A stretch of DNA of 64,000 nt from Falsiroseomonas sp051433195 (GTDB taxonomy: Bacteria; Pseudomonadota; Alphaproteobacteria; Acetobacterales; Acetobacteraceae), in the NCBI RefSeq assembly GCF_051433195.1, contig NZ_JBHMFT010000014.1:62001-126000 (forward strand), given 5' to 3'. Each line of letters begins with the position of its first letter. Position 1 is the first letter of the stretch. Below the pieces are notes generated by a model, which worked only from the letters and a program-made list of their open reading frames with translations, had not been told where the DNA came from and did not search any database. This document shows, in pieces, positions 35,528-44,530 of this stretch. Position numbers and translations under genes: made by a program.

Positions 35528-37853
35528 CGTTGCTGATCTCCCACAGCCGGCAGGGACCCAGCGGCATTTCCAGGATCTCGATCCCCCGGCCCGGCAGGTT
35601 GAGCGCATCCTCCAGCGCCTGGGCGAACAGCGCGCCGACCGGGATGGCCCCTGCCTCCCCAGCCCCTTTCACGCCAAGCGGGTTCAGCGGCGAAGGCGTC
35701 ACCGTGTGCTCCAGCCGCATCCGTGGCACATCGAGCGCGGTCGGGATGAGGTAGTCGGCCAGGCTGGCATTCAGCAACTGGCCCTCCGAATCCCACTCCA
35801 GCTTCTCGAAGAAGGCATTGCCGATGCCCTGCGCCACGCCGCCATGGATCTGCCCGGCGAGGATCAGCGGATTGATCACCGTGCCGCAGTCATGCACCAC
35901 CACGTAGTCCAGGATGGTAGGCCGCATGGTCGCGGGATCGACTTCCACGATCATCGCATGCACACCGCTCGCCGTGGCGCCGCTGGCCGGGCCGAAATAG
36001 CTGGTCGCCTCCAGCCCCGGCTCCGTGCCAGGCGTCACCGCGCCGCGCATGGGGTTGGCGAGGCCGGCCAGCGCGCCGAGGCGGATCGCATGGTCCGGCA
36101 CGCCGGCGACATGCACGGCGCCGTCGGCCAGCACCAGGTCCTCCTCGGCGCATTCGAAATGCCTGGCTGCCGTCCGCAACACCTTCTGCCGCACGACCTT
36201 CGCCGCCTCATGCGCGGCGGAGCCAGCGACGACCGCGCCACGGCTCGCGAAGGTGCCGACGCCCCAGTAGAACTGGTCGGTATCGCCGGTGGTGACTTCG
36301 ACGTCGCGCACATCGACGCCGAGCTGTTCCGCCACAACCTGGGCGAAGGCCGTGGCGTGACCCTGGCCCTGGCTGCCGATGCCGGTCGCCAGGCTGACTT
36401 TTCCGGAACTCTGCACCTGCACCTTGGCCCCCTCATAGGGACCGATCCCGGTGCCTTCGACATAGCAGACCAGGCCGATGCCCAGGGCACGGCCCGCCGC
36501 CCGCGCCTCCGGCTGCACGCGCGACAGGAAGTCCTGGTAGCCGATGGCGGCCAGCGCCTTGTCGAGGATCGGCTCGTAATTGCCGCTGTCGTAGGAAAGA
36601 CGGGAGAAATCCTGGTAGATCACGCCCTGGTCGAAGGGAAAGGCGTCGGCCGGGATGAAGTTGCGGCGGCGGATCTCGGCGCGATCCAGCCCGAGCTGCC
36701 GCGCCGCGAGGTCGAGCAGGCGCTCCATCACGAAGACACCGTGCTGGCGGCCGGCCCCGCGATAGGGCGTGACCAGCGTGCGGTTGGTGAACACCGCGGT
36801 GAAGCTGCTGTCATAGGCTGGCACGACGTAGCAGCCGAGCAGCGTGCACTGGCTGTTCAGCGGCACCGTCAGGCCATAGGGATCGTACGCACCGGTGTCG
36901 TGCAGGAAGACGTCGCGCACGCCCAGGATCTTCCCTGTAGCATCCAGCGCGATCTCGGCATCGTGGATCTGGCTGCGCTCATGCGTCGTGGCGAAGAAAT
37001 GCTCCAGCCGGTCCTCGATCCACTTCACCGGGCGGCCGAGTTGCATGGCGGCCCAGGGAACCAGCACCTCCTCCGGATAGAACATCATCATCTTGGGGCC
37101 GAAGCCGCCGCCGATGTTCGGCGCGACGACGCGAACCTGGCGTTCCGACAGCCCCAGCATGGCGGCCAGCCCGTTGCGGATCACGACGGGCGCCTGGGTC
37201 GTGTCCCACACGGTCAGGCGATCCGCGCGCGGATCCCAGTTCGCGACGACACCGCGCGTCTCCATCGGGATCGACGCGCCGCGATCGTAGGTGAAGCGCC
37301 GTCGGAGCACGACGTGCGCGGACCTGGCCGCCGCCGCGTAGTCACCGCGCGCCTGATGCACATGTGCGGCGATATTGCCGGCGAGGTCGTCATGCACACG
37401 CGTCGCGCCGGGCGCCAGGGCGGCCTCCAGGTCACCGACCGCCGGCAGCGTCTCCCATTCCGCCAGGATATCGCCCACCGCATCCTCGGCGAGGTAGCGG
37501 CTTTCCGCCACCACCATCGCCACCGGCTCGCCCACATGCCGCGCCTTGTCGCGCACCAGGGGCACCTGGCAGCGCTGATGGAATTCCATGCCCGGCACCG
37601 GCGGCGGCGGCACCAGCAGCGGCCCGGGCTTCCAGTAGTCGCCAAGGTCCGCGGCGGTCACCACCGCCACCACGCCAGGCCGCGCCTTCGCAGCTTTGGT
37701 GTCCAGCGACAGCAGGCGTGCATGCGCGTGCGGGCTGCGGAAGAAGGCGACGTGCAGCAGGCCGGGCAGTTCGACGTCATCCACGAACAGCGCCTCGCCG
37801 CGCAGCAGGCGCGGGTCCTCGTTGCGGGTCAGCGGCTTGCCGAAGCTGTTCAC
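35520..37853 (-). CDS. Molybdenum hydroxylase large subunit (xanthine dehydrogenase/CoxL family, form II type)
   Basis: A 777-residue molybdopterin-binding catalytic subunit. It has GGGFGPK at 248-254, the active-site loop PYRGAGR at 363-369, GSQGQGH at 493-499 and the catalytic glutamate Glu733 in GVKGAGEAG. PYRGAGR is the form II type; true CO dehydrogenases carry AYXCSFR, so this is not a CO dehydrogenase. The family hydroxylates carbon next to ring nitrogen with water as oxygen source. The neighbours suggest a pyrimidine or related heterocycle as substrate (inference). It overlaps the small-subunit gene by 4 nt. Confidence 0.92.
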   Translation of the reverse strand: MNSFGKPLTRNEDPRLLRGEALFVDDVELPGLLHVAFFRSPHAHARLLSLDTKAAKARPGVVAVVTAADLGDYWKPGPLLVPPPPVPGMEFHQRCQVPLVRDKARHVGEPVAMVVAESRYLAEDAVGDILAEWETLPAVGDLEAALAPGATRVHDDLAGNIAAHVHQARGDYAAAARSAHVVLRRRFTYDRGASIPMETRGVVANWDPRADRLTVWDTTQAPVVIRNGLAAMLGLSERQVRVVAPNIGGGFGPKMMMFYPEEVLVPWAAMQLGRPVKWIEDRLEHFFATTHERSQIHDAEIALDATGKILGVRDVFLHDTGAYDPYGLTVPLNSQCTLLGCYVVPAYDSSFTAVFTNRTLVTPYRGAGRQHGVFVMERLLDLAARQLGLDRAEIRRRNFIPADAFPFDQGVIYQDFSRLSYDSGNYEPILDKALAAIGYQDFLSRVQPEARAAGRALGIGLVCYVEGTGIGPYEGAKVQVQSSGKVSLATGIGSQGQGHATAFAQVVAEQLGVDVRDVEVTTGDTDQFYWGVGTFASRGAVVAGSAAHEAAKVVRQKVLRTAARHFECAEEDLVLADGAVHVAGVPDHAIRLGALAGLANPMRGAVTPGTEPGLEATSYFGPASGATASGVHAMIVEVDPATMRPTILDYVVVHDCGTVINPLILAGQIHGGVAQGIGNAFFEKLEWDSEGQLLNASLADYLIPTALDVPRMRLEHTVTPSPLNPLGVKGAGEAGAIPVGALFAQALEDALNLPGRGIEILEMPLGPCRLWEISNGG

Positions 37854-38308
37854 GCGCGTGACGCCCGCAGCACCGCATCGACGATGTGCTGGTAGCCCGT
37901 GCAGCGGCAGAGATTGCCGGACAGCGCCTCCCGCACCTCCGCCTCATCGGGGGTTGGATTCTCGGCCAGGAAGGCCGTCAGGGTCATCAGGATGCCGGGC
38001 GTACAGTAGCCGCATTGCAGGCCATGCGCGTCCTGGAACGCCTGCTGCAACGCATTGAGCCGGCCCGGTCCTGGTGCCAGGCCCTCCACCGTCCGGATTT
38101 CGTGCCCCTGCGCCTGCACGGCGAAGGCCAGGCAGGCGCGGGCGGGTGCGCCGTCCCACAGGATGGTGCAGGCTCCGCAGACGCCATGCTCGCAGCCGAC
38201 ATGAGTGCCGGTCAGGCCGATCTCGTGACGCAGGAAGTCGCTCAGCAGCAGGCGTGGCTCGACATCGCGGACATGGTCCGTGCCATTCACCCGAACCGTC
38301 ACCTTCAT
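37850..38308 (-). CDS. Molybdenum hydroxylase iron-sulfur subunit (2Fe-2S)
   Basis: A 152-residue CoxS-type subunit with both [2Fe-2S] clusters. Cys39, Cys44, Cys47 and Cys59 form the plant-ferredoxin-type cluster (VGCEHGVCGACTILWDG). Cys99, Cys102, Cys134 and Cys136 form the second (LQCGYCTPG and NLCRCTGYQ). It passes electrons from the molybdenum centre to the FAD subunit. It is flanked by 4-nt overlaps with both partner genes. Confidence 0.96.
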   Translation of the reverse strand: MKVTVRVNGTDHVRDVEPRLLLSDFLRHEIGLTGTHVGCEHGVCGACTILWDGAPARACLAFAVQAQGHEIRTVEGLAPGPGRLNALQQAFQDAHGLQCGYCTPGILMTLTAFLAENPTPDEAEVREALSGNLCRCTGYQHIVDAVLRASRA

Positions 38309-39177
38309 GCCGCCGCCCTTTCCGCGGCCACCGCCAGGGCGCGCCGCACCAGGACACCAGCCAGGTGCCGCTGATAGGCCGGCGAGGCCTGCACACTGCC
38401 CATCGGCTCGATTTCCCGCGTCGCCAGTTCGGCTGCCGCCGCACCATCGGCCACCGTCAACCCTGTGCCGACCAATCCCTGCGCTGCCCGCACCGCCAGC
38501 ATCGGCGTCGGCCCGGCACTGCACAGCGCGATCCGTGCCGCGGCGCACCGGCCGTCGGCGCCGCGCCGCAGCACCGCCGCGACGCCCATCATGGCGTAGT
38601 CTCCGCGCCGCCGCGCGACCTCGAGAAAGGCCGTGCCGGAACCGGGCGGCAAGGGTGGCACCTGGATCTCGACCAGCATCTCCTCCTCATTGAGCACCGT
38701 CGCCAGTGGGCCTACAAAGAAGTCCTCCGCCACCACGATACGCGAGCCGTTCCTGCTGCGGAGCACGAAGCTGGCCTGAAGCGCCAGCATCACCGCCGGC
38801 ATCTCGCTGGCCGGATCGGCATGGGCCAGGTTGCCGCCGAGTGTGCCCCGCGTGCGAATCTGCGGATGCGCAACCTGCGCCAGCGCCTCCGCCAGCAGCG
38901 GCTGCCGGCGGGTGACCGCGGCATCGCGCTCGATTCGGCGATAGCGGGTCATGGCGCCGATCGCCAGCGTTCCGTCCGCCGAAAACTCCAGATGATCCAG
39001 CGCCAAAACCCGGGCCAGGTCGACCAGCACCGCGGGCTGCGCCACCCGGAAATTCATGGCCGGCACCAGGGACTGGCCCCCGGCCAGGAACCGCGCGGCG
39101 TCGCCATGCTCCGCCTTCAGCGCCAGTGCTTCCTCAATCGTCTCCGGCGCATGCCACTGGAACGGAGCCGGCTTCAC
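38305..39177 (-). CDS. Molybdenum hydroxylase FAD-binding subunit
   Basis: A 290-residue CoxM-type subunit. FAD motifs are FLAGGQSLVPAMNFR near residue 40 and IRTRGTLGGNLAHADPASEMPA near residue 110 (named by its ends). A GTG at 39177 was chosen because GAGGA lies 7 nt upstream and it gives the usual KPAPFQWHAP start. An ATG at 39195 would add six residues. It is the first gene of the seven-gene hydroxylase-importer unit. Confidence 0.93.
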   Translation of the reverse strand: MKPAPFQWHAPETIEEALALKAEHGDAARFLAGGQSLVPAMNFRVAQPAVLVDLARVLALDHLEFSADGTLAIGAMTRYRRIERDAAVTRRQPLLAEALAQVAHPQIRTRGTLGGNLAHADPASEMPAVMLALQASFVLRSRNGSRIVVAEDFFVGPLATVLNEEEMLVEIQVPPLPPGSGTAFLEVARRRGDYAMMGVAAVLRRGADGRCAAARIALCSAGPTPMLAVRAAQGLVGTGLTVADGAAAAELATREIEPMGSVQASPAYQRHLAGVLVRRALAVAAERAAA

Positions 39178-39314
39178 GCATTCATCCTCATGCAATCAAG
39201 CCTGCCAGAAGCCGGCCGCGCCGGGCCACAGGCATTTTTGTCGCGACCACGGAATGTGGATGCCAGACTGCCCATCGCTTGCGCAGGCTGCGCGCGGCAT
39301 GGTCAGCTTGCCCC

Positions 39315-39884
39315 ATGCCCCTCGCCTATCTCGCCGGCCCCGACGTGTTCCTGCCCGACGCGCCAGCGCACGCCGCGCGCAAGGCCGCCATCTGCGCCAG
39401 CCATGGCCTGACCGCCCTGCCGCCGCTGAACGAGGATGTGGCCACCCTCGCCGCCATGCCGGACGCGGAGGCGTGGCGAGTAATCTTCGCCAAGGACCTG
39501 GCGATGATGCAGCGGGCCGATCTCGTCATCGCCAACCTGACGCCGTTCCGCGGCGCCTCGGCCGATGCTGGCACCCTGGTCGAACTGGGCTGGTTTCTTG
39601 GCCGCGGCCTGCCGATCTTCGCCTATTCCAACACCGCCACGCCCTTCGCCACCCGCAGCACGGCGCAGTGTGCGGCCGTGCCGGACCCGATTCCCGGGCT
39701 GATGGTCGGCGGCTTCGGCCTGCCGGACAACCTGATGATCCCCGGCGCGGTGGAGGCCGGCGGCGGCCTGCCCATCCTGCTGCCCGAGGGCGACCAGGAC
39801 CTGCCCTTCGACTCGCTGGAGGTCTTCGCGCGCTGCGTGGCGCGGGCGGCGGCGCAACTGAGGCCTCAGCGTCCGGACCAGTGA
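39315..39884 (+). CDS. Nucleoside 2-deoxyribosyltransferase family protein
   Basis: A 189-residue enzyme with the family N-terminus YLAGPDVFLPDA, the RADLVIANLTPFRGASADAGT segment (named by its ends) and the catalytic glutamate Glu90 in TLVELGWFLGRG. The family cleaves or exchanges the base of 2'-deoxynucleosides or similar N-glycosides, freeing a purine or pyrimidine. It is divergent from the molybdenum hydroxylase unit, consistent with releasing a base for it (inference). Its 3' end overlaps a convergent permease gene by 19 nt. Confidence 0.87.
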   Translation: MPLAYLAGPDVFLPDAPAHAARKAAICASHGLTALPPLNEDVATLAAMPDAEAWRVIFAKDLAMMQRADLVIANLTPFRGASADAGTLVELGWFLGRGLPIFAYSNTATPFATRSTAQCAAVPDPIPGLMVGGFGLPDNLMIPGAVEAGGGLPILLPEGDQDLPFDSLEVFARCVARAAAQLRPQRPDQ

Positions 39885-40615
39885 ACGAAGCGCTTCTCCA
39901 GCAGGATGAACAGCAGGTTCAGCAGATAGCCCAGCGCACCCGCGACAAAGATGACGCCGTACATCAGCCCGCTCTCGAACAGCATCTGCGCGTTGATGAC
40001 GCGATGGCCGAGGCCATCGGTCGATCCGATGAACATCTCCGCCACCACCACGATCACCAGGGCGAGCGAGACTCCGCTGCGCATGCCGACCAGGATCTGC
40101 GGCAGCGCCTCCCAGATCAGCACGTCGACCAGGATGCGCCCGCTGCCGGCGCCCATGATGCGGGCCGCAAGGACGCGGGTGCGGCGGGCGTTGATCACGC
40201 CGTAGGCGGCGTTGAAAAGGATCACCAGCGCCGCCCCGAAGGCCGCAACCGCGACCTTGGTCCCCTCCCCTGGTCCGAACAGCACCAGGAACAGCGGAAA
40301 CAGCGCGGAGGCCGGGGTGGAGCGGAAGAAGTCCACCACGAATTCGACGCTGCGATACAAACGCTCCTGCGCTCCCAGCGCGACTCCGAGCGGAACGCCA
40401 ATGGCGCTCGCGATAAGAAAGGCGAGGCCGGTGCGTTCCACCGTCCGCCAGGTATCGTGCAGCAGCGTGCCGCTGGCGAAGCCACGCCAGGTCTCGCTGA
40501 AGGCCTCCGCCGGCGGCGGCAGCAGGATCGGGTCCGCCACCCGCAGCCACACCGCGACCTGCCAGAGCAGCAGGAAGCCGGCAGCCCCGGCGATGGGCGC
40601 GGCGAGGGCTTTCAT
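39866..40615 (-). CDS. ABC transporter permease, NitT/TauT family (third system)
   Basis: A 249-residue permease with six hydrophobic segments. The BPD_transp_1 core includes FFRSTPASALFPLFLVLFGPGEGTKVAV (named by its ends), a weak coupling loop around AARIMGAGSGRILVDVLIWEALPQI and a GLGHRVINAQMLFESGLMY end. It overlaps the ATPase gene by 4 nt. The extended RSTPASALFPL pattern is typical of the nitrate/taurine class. Confidence 0.9.
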   Translation of the reverse strand: MKALAAPIAGAAGFLLLWQVAVWLRVADPILLPPPAEAFSETWRGFASGTLLHDTWRTVERTGLAFLIASAIGVPLGVALGAQERLYRSVEFVVDFFRSTPASALFPLFLVLFGPGEGTKVAVAAFGAALVILFNAAYGVINARRTRVLAARIMGAGSGRILVDVLIWEALPQILVGMRSGVSLALVIVVVAEMFIGSTDGLGHRVINAQMLFESGLMYGVIFVAGALGYLLNLLFILLEKRFVHWSGR

Positions 40616-41376
40616 GTGGCGACGGCCTTCTGGAACACGTCGAGGCTATGCGCCTTCAGGCGCACGAAGTCCGGGGTGGACAGTGCCTCCGCCTCCCGCG
40701 GCCAGGGCAGCGGGATGGCAAGGTCATCCGCCACCGTCGTGGGTCGCCGCGTCAGCATCAGCAGACGGTCGGCGAGGATGATGGATTCCTCGAGATCGTG
40801 CGAGACCAGGATGGTTGTGACGCCAAGGTCCTTCAGCACCCGCTGCAACAGGCTCCGCAGCGAAAGCGTCGTTTCGAAATCCAGCGCCGAGAAGGGCTCG
40901 TCCAGGAACAGCACCTCCGGCTCCACCGCCAGGGCGCGCATGATGGAGACAAGCTGCTGCTGGCCGCCGGACAACTCGTAGGGATACCGGTTCAGGTCGA
41001 ACCGCACGCGAAAGCGTTCCGCAAGGCTCGCGACGCGCGCCTCCACCTCGGCGGCCGGCAGGCCCATGCGGCGCAACGGGTAGCGGATGTTGTCGACCGA
41101 CCGCCGCCAGGGGAACAGCGCCTCGCGGTAGTTCTGGAAGACGTAGCCGACGCGGATCTCGGATACCTCGCGGCCATCGTACAGGATCTCGCCGCCATCC
41201 TTCGGCAGCAGGCCCGCGGCCATGTTGATGAGCGTGGATTTCCCGCAGCCATTCGGCCCGAAGATGGCCAGGATATCCCCGCGGCGCACGTCGAGGTTGA
41301 AACCCTCGTAGACCGGCTGGCCTGCGAAGGACTTGCTGAGCCCCCGGATCGTGATGGCGGCGTCGCGCGGCTTCAC
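40612..41376 (-). CDS. ABC transporter ATP-binding protein (third NitT/TauT system)
   Basis: A 254-residue ATPase with Walker A GPNGCGKSTLI, signature ELSGGQQQLVSIMRAL, Walker B VLFLDEPFSALDFET and switch His in LVSHDLEESIIL. It overlaps the binding-protein gene by 4 nt and the permease gene by 4 nt in a compact three-gene importer operon. Confidence 0.93.
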   Translation of the reverse strand: MKPRDAAITIRGLSKSFAGQPVYEGFNLDVRRGDILAIFGPNGCGKSTLINMAAGLLPKDGGEILYDGREVSEIRVGYVFQNYREALFPWRRSVDNIRYPLRRMGLPAAEVEARVASLAERFRVRFDLNRYPYELSGGQQQLVSIMRALAVEPEVLFLDEPFSALDFETTLSLRSLLQRVLKDLGVTTILVSHDLEESIILADRLLMLTRRPTTVADDLAIPLPWPREAEALSTPDFVRLKAHSLDVFQKAVAT

Positions 41377-42341
41377 AAGGCGCGCAGGAAGCTGCCGACG
41401 GCGATCTGGTTGCGCACCACGCCCTGCGCCACGGCGAGGTCCACGAATTTCTGGAAGTCGGCGATGTCCTGCGGCGTCAGGTCGCGCACCATGACGAAGT
41501 TCACCAGCGGCACGGTGGGTGCCAGCTCGGCCGAGGTCTGCATGTGCTGCACCAGAAGCGGCCGCACGGCCGCCGGGTCGGAGGCGATCAGCGCGCAGGC
41601 CTTGGACCAGGCGCTGGCGAAGCGGCGGGCGACATCCGGCTTTTCCTGCACGAACTTGCCGGTGAGGGCGGCGCCGGCCGCGAAGGCCTGCGCCTCCGCG
41701 CGGCCCAGCAGGTGCGTGGCGATGACGCCCGCTTCCAGACGCCGCGCGGCGCCGGCCCGCTCGGCGATCGTCGCCACCGGCTCCAGCGTGTAGGCGGCAT
41801 CGAAGGTGCCGGCCGCGAGGGCGCCGACATGCACGCCCATCTGCTGTTCCTGGATGGTGTAGTCGCGGCCTTCCTGCAGGCCGTTCGCCGCCAGCACGGC
41901 GCGCGCGGCGGACAGGTTGGCCGGGCCCGGCGCGGACAGGATGCGCGCACCCTTCAGGTCGCGGATGGCCTGCGCCGGGTGCTGCGGACGGACCACGAAC
42001 TGTTCCATCCGGTAGCGCGCATTCTGGCCGTTCAGCGCGATGTAGAGCGCCGTATCGGCGCGGCGCGCATTGATGTTGGCGCCTTCCAGCGTCACCAGGT
42101 TGGACGCCGCCTCGACATCGCCGGAGACCATGGCCTGCACGATCAGCGGCGCCGCCTGCAACGGAATGGCGCTCGCCTCGATGCCCTCGGCCGCGAAGAA
42201 ACCACGCTCGGCCGCCACGTGGTAGGGCAGTGCGGAGGAGACGTTGAAGACGGCGACGCGGACGCGGTCGCGCGCCTGCGCCCTGGCGATGGACGGCGCG
42301 GCGAGGGATGCCAGCAGCAGCAGCGGGCGGCGGCGGATCAT
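41373..42341 (-). CDS. ABC transporter substrate-binding protein (third NitT/TauT system)
   Basis: A 322-residue binding protein. The short signal peptide is MIRRRPLLLLASLAAPSIARAQ. The core has RVAVFNVSSALPYHVAAERGFFAAEGIE (named by its ends), DVEAASNLVTLEGANIN and DLKGARILSAPGPANLSAARAVL, the NMT1/SsuA pattern. The start at 42341 follows the end of the VOC gene by 10 nt, so the VOC protein, binding protein, ATPase and permease form one unit. Confidence 0.88.
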   Translation of the reverse strand: MIRRRPLLLLASLAAPSIARAQARDRVRVAVFNVSSALPYHVAAERGFFAAEGIEASAIPLQAAPLIVQAMVSGDVEAASNLVTLEGANINARRADTALYIALNGQNARYRMEQFVVRPQHPAQAIRDLKGARILSAPGPANLSAARAVLAANGLQEGRDYTIQEQQMGVHVGALAAGTFDAAYTLEPVATIAERAGAARRLEAGVIATHLLGRAEAQAFAAGAALTGKFVQEKPDVARRFASAWSKACALIASDPAAVRPLLVQHMQTSAELAPTVPLVNFVMVRDLTPQDIADFQKFVDLAVAQGVVRNQIAVGSFLRAL

Positions 42342-42351
42342 TGGGGCATCC

Positions 42352-42861
42352 TCATGCAAGATTCGGATAGGTGGCGGGATCGTGGAAGTTGGCGCCGGCG
42401 ACGTAGCGCCTGTGGTCCGACTGGTCCGGCCGCGCGCCACGTTCCGACATCCCGTCGAAGGTCAGTTCGAGCTGGACGCCGGAGGGGTCGTGCACGAAAA
42501 GCTGCCAGAGATGGGTGCCCGGCACGAGAAACTCGCGCCAGTCCAGGCCGGCGGCCCTGAACCGGGCGATGAAGGCGTGGTAGCCGTGGCAGGTCAGCGA
42601 GACATGGTCGATCGCGCCGGTCCCGATCGGCGCCACCCCGTCCCGCCCCAGGGCCGGGCCGCCGGCATAGACGTGAAGGATGGCGGCACCGCCCGGCATC
42701 GGCACGGCAAGCCAGGCGCCCGGATAGCCGAAATCCGGGCGTGCCGCCTGCCGCAGCCCGATGATGCGCGTGTAGAAGGCGACCGTGGCCACCAGGTCGT
42801 TGGTCTTGACCGCCACATGAAACAGCCCCGCGGTCACCGCCGCGCCGTCCAACTCCGCCAT
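42352..42861 (-). CDS. VOC-superfamily dioxygenase/glyoxalase-like protein
   Basis: A 169-residue single-unit VOC protein. Potential metal ligands are His15 (LFHVAVKTNDLVA), the His in AIDHVSLTCHGYH and Glu in GVQLELTFDG. The HVAVK...DHVSL...DPSGVQLE layout resembles extradiol dioxygenases and glyoxalases. It opens the third importer operon. Starts at 42879 and 42885 are also possible. Its role with the importer is unknown; turnover of the imported compound is a guess. Confidence 0.8.
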   Translation of the reverse strand: MAELDGAAVTAGLFHVAVKTNDLVATVAFYTRIIGLRQAARPDFGYPGAWLAVPMPGGAAILHVYAGGPALGRDGVAPIGTGAIDHVSLTCHGYHAFIARFRAAGLDWREFLVPGTHLWQLFVHDPSGVQLELTFDGMSERGARPDQSDHRRYVAGANFHDPATYPNLA

Positions 42862-43169
42862 GGGTTCCGCATCCACCATCCCCATGGGAGCCAGCAACGC
42901 GCGTGCCACGGCGACGCACCTGCCGCCCTGCCGCCGCTGGCGCCTGCGCCGCACCTTCTGCCTCGGTTGGTTGCGGCACCTGCCCCAGGCTTGGGCAGTC
43001 TCATGCGGCGCGCCTTCGCGCCGGATGGGATTGACCGCGTGGCCCGCCGCCCAGTACCTGCCAGGCCTGATCGCGCGCCCGGCCGCTGGCGCAACCGGAA
43101 ATGCAAAATGAGCCTGACAGGCCCCACGCCAGCTCGGCGGACGCCGGCCCGCCGCATCAGCACCTCGCG
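42862..43169. other. Divergent intergenic region with inverted repeats
   Basis: This 308-bp gap separates the VOC-importer operon (minus) from the amidase gene (plus). It holds a 17-bp near-perfect palindrome TGCCCCAGGCTTGGGCA at 42981-42997, with 7 of 8 positions paired. It also holds a 7-bp stem with a CCTT loop at 43006-43023. The palindrome is a reasonable operator candidate. No regulator gene is near, no sigma-70 or sigma-54 promoter was convincing, and no coding potential stands out beyond an upstream in-frame extension of the amidase (ATG at 43101). Confidence 0.4.
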
Positions 43170-44441
43170 ATGAATCCGACCGACATACCCGGCCGGCTCG
43201 ACCGCATCGCACGGGAGGATGGCGCGCTCGGCGCCTTCTGGCAGGTCGATGCCGCTGGCGCGCTGGCGGCTCGGCCTGCCCAAGGCGCGCTCCGTGGCTT
43301 GGCCGTAGGCATCAAGGACAATGTCGACGTCGCCGGCCTGCAGGCCACCGCCGGCCTCGCCGCCTTTCGCGGCCGGGTCGCCGCAGCCGATGCGCCCTGC
43401 GTCGCCGCGCTGCGGCGGGCGGGCGCGGTCATCCTCGGCAAGCTCGCGATGCACGAGGGCGCCCTGGGCGCGACGACGGATACGCCAGGCTTCGGCCGTT
43501 GCATCAACCCTCTGCGCGCCGGCCATACGCCCGGCGGATCCTCCGGCGGTTCGGCCGCGGCGGTCGCGGCGGACTTTGTGGACCTGGCGGTTGGCACGGA
43601 CACGATGGGCTCGGTCCGCATCCCGGCCGCGTATTGCGGCGTGGTGGGCCTGAAGCCGACGGCGGGGCTGCTGGGCCGTAGTGGCGTGGTGCCGCTCTCG
43701 CCTTCGCTGGACCACCTGGGGACCCTGGCGCGCACGGCGGCCATGGCGGCGCGCGGCGTGGAGGCCATGGTCGCGGATGATCCTGCCGATTCTGGCTTCA
43801 GGCCAGCGCCCGCCGGTTGGTGTGCCGTGCCGAATGCGCCTGCCGAGCCAGCCGGTCTGCGAGTCGGTCTGCCGCAGCCGGTCCTCGATGCTGCGATGGA
43901 GCCGGCCATCCGCGCCGCGTGGATGGCCGCGGCGGCGCAACTCCGCAGGATCGGCGCATCGGTCGTGCCCGTCGCCATGCCAGCCTGGAACCCCACCGCC
44001 GCGCGTCGCGCCGGCCTGCTGCTGATCGAGGCGGAGGCGGCCGCGCTGCATCCAGCGCTGATCGATGATCCACGCGCCGCGTCGCCGGAGTTCCGCGCCG
44101 CACTCGCATTCGGCCGGGATGCCGGCACGGTGCGCCTGGTGCGCGCCCTGTTCCACCTTGCGGAAGTCCGCGCCGCCGTGCTCCGGGCGCTGGATGCGTG
44201 CGACGTCCTCCTGATGCCGACAGCGCCGCAGCGCGCCTTTCCGCATGGCATGCTCGCGCCAGTGGACCAGGCGGATTTCACCGCGCTTGCCAATATCGCT
44301 GGTCTCCCCGCCATCTCCACCCCGTGGCCGGCGGAGGATGGCGGCCTGCCCTGTTCGGTCCAACTCGTCGGGCGAGCCTTCGCGGAGTCGCTGCTGGTAG
44401 GGCTGGTGCAGGTGCTTTGCACGGATCACGCGCCGGGCTGA
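43170..44441 (+). CDS. Amidase-signature family hydrolase
   Basis: A 423-residue amidase with an intact triad: Lys49 (VGIKDNVDVAG), the serine cluster at Ser124-Ser125 (PGGSSGGSAAA) and Ser148 (GTDTMGSVRIPA). The usual GGS before the nucleophile reads MGS, an uncommon variant. Family members cut biuret, carboxybiuret, allophanate, ureido acids, aryl amides and others. Next to the ring-opening amidohydrolase and nucleobase permease it could hydrolyse a ureido acid or biuret-type intermediate (inference). The ATG at 43170 was preferred to 43101 because it gives a typical family N-terminus. Confidence 0.88.
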   Translation: MNPTDIPGRLDRIAREDGALGAFWQVDAAGALAARPAQGALRGLAVGIKDNVDVAGLQATAGLAAFRGRVAAADAPCVAALRRAGAVILGKLAMHEGALGATTDTPGFGRCINPLRAGHTPGGSSGGSAAAVAADFVDLAVGTDTMGSVRIPAAYCGVVGLKPTAGLLGRSGVVPLSPSLDHLGTLARTAAMAARGVEAMVADDPADSGFRPAPAGWCAVPNAPAEPAGLRVGLPQPVLDAAMEPAIRAAWMAAAAQLRRIGASVVPVAMPAWNPTAARRAGLLLIEAEAAALHPALIDDPRAASPEFRAALAFGRDAGTVRLVRALFHLAEVRAAVLRALDACDVLLMPTAPQRAFPHGMLAPVDQADFTALANIAGLPAISTPWPAEDGGLPCSVQLVGRAFAESLLVGLVQVLCTDHAPG

Positions 44442-44530
44442 CGCAAAATCCTCCGGCCCACAGGGGCACGACTGGTCGAAGAATTCCTGTCTGGTTTACG
44501 CTGCGTCGCAGCAACCGGAGTCGCGCCCGC

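Noticed and set aside
35520..38308. Aerobic carbon monoxide dehydrogenase
   Set aside because: The large subunit has PYRGAGR, not the AYXCSFR loop of true CO dehydrogenase, so the CoxL likeness is only at family level.
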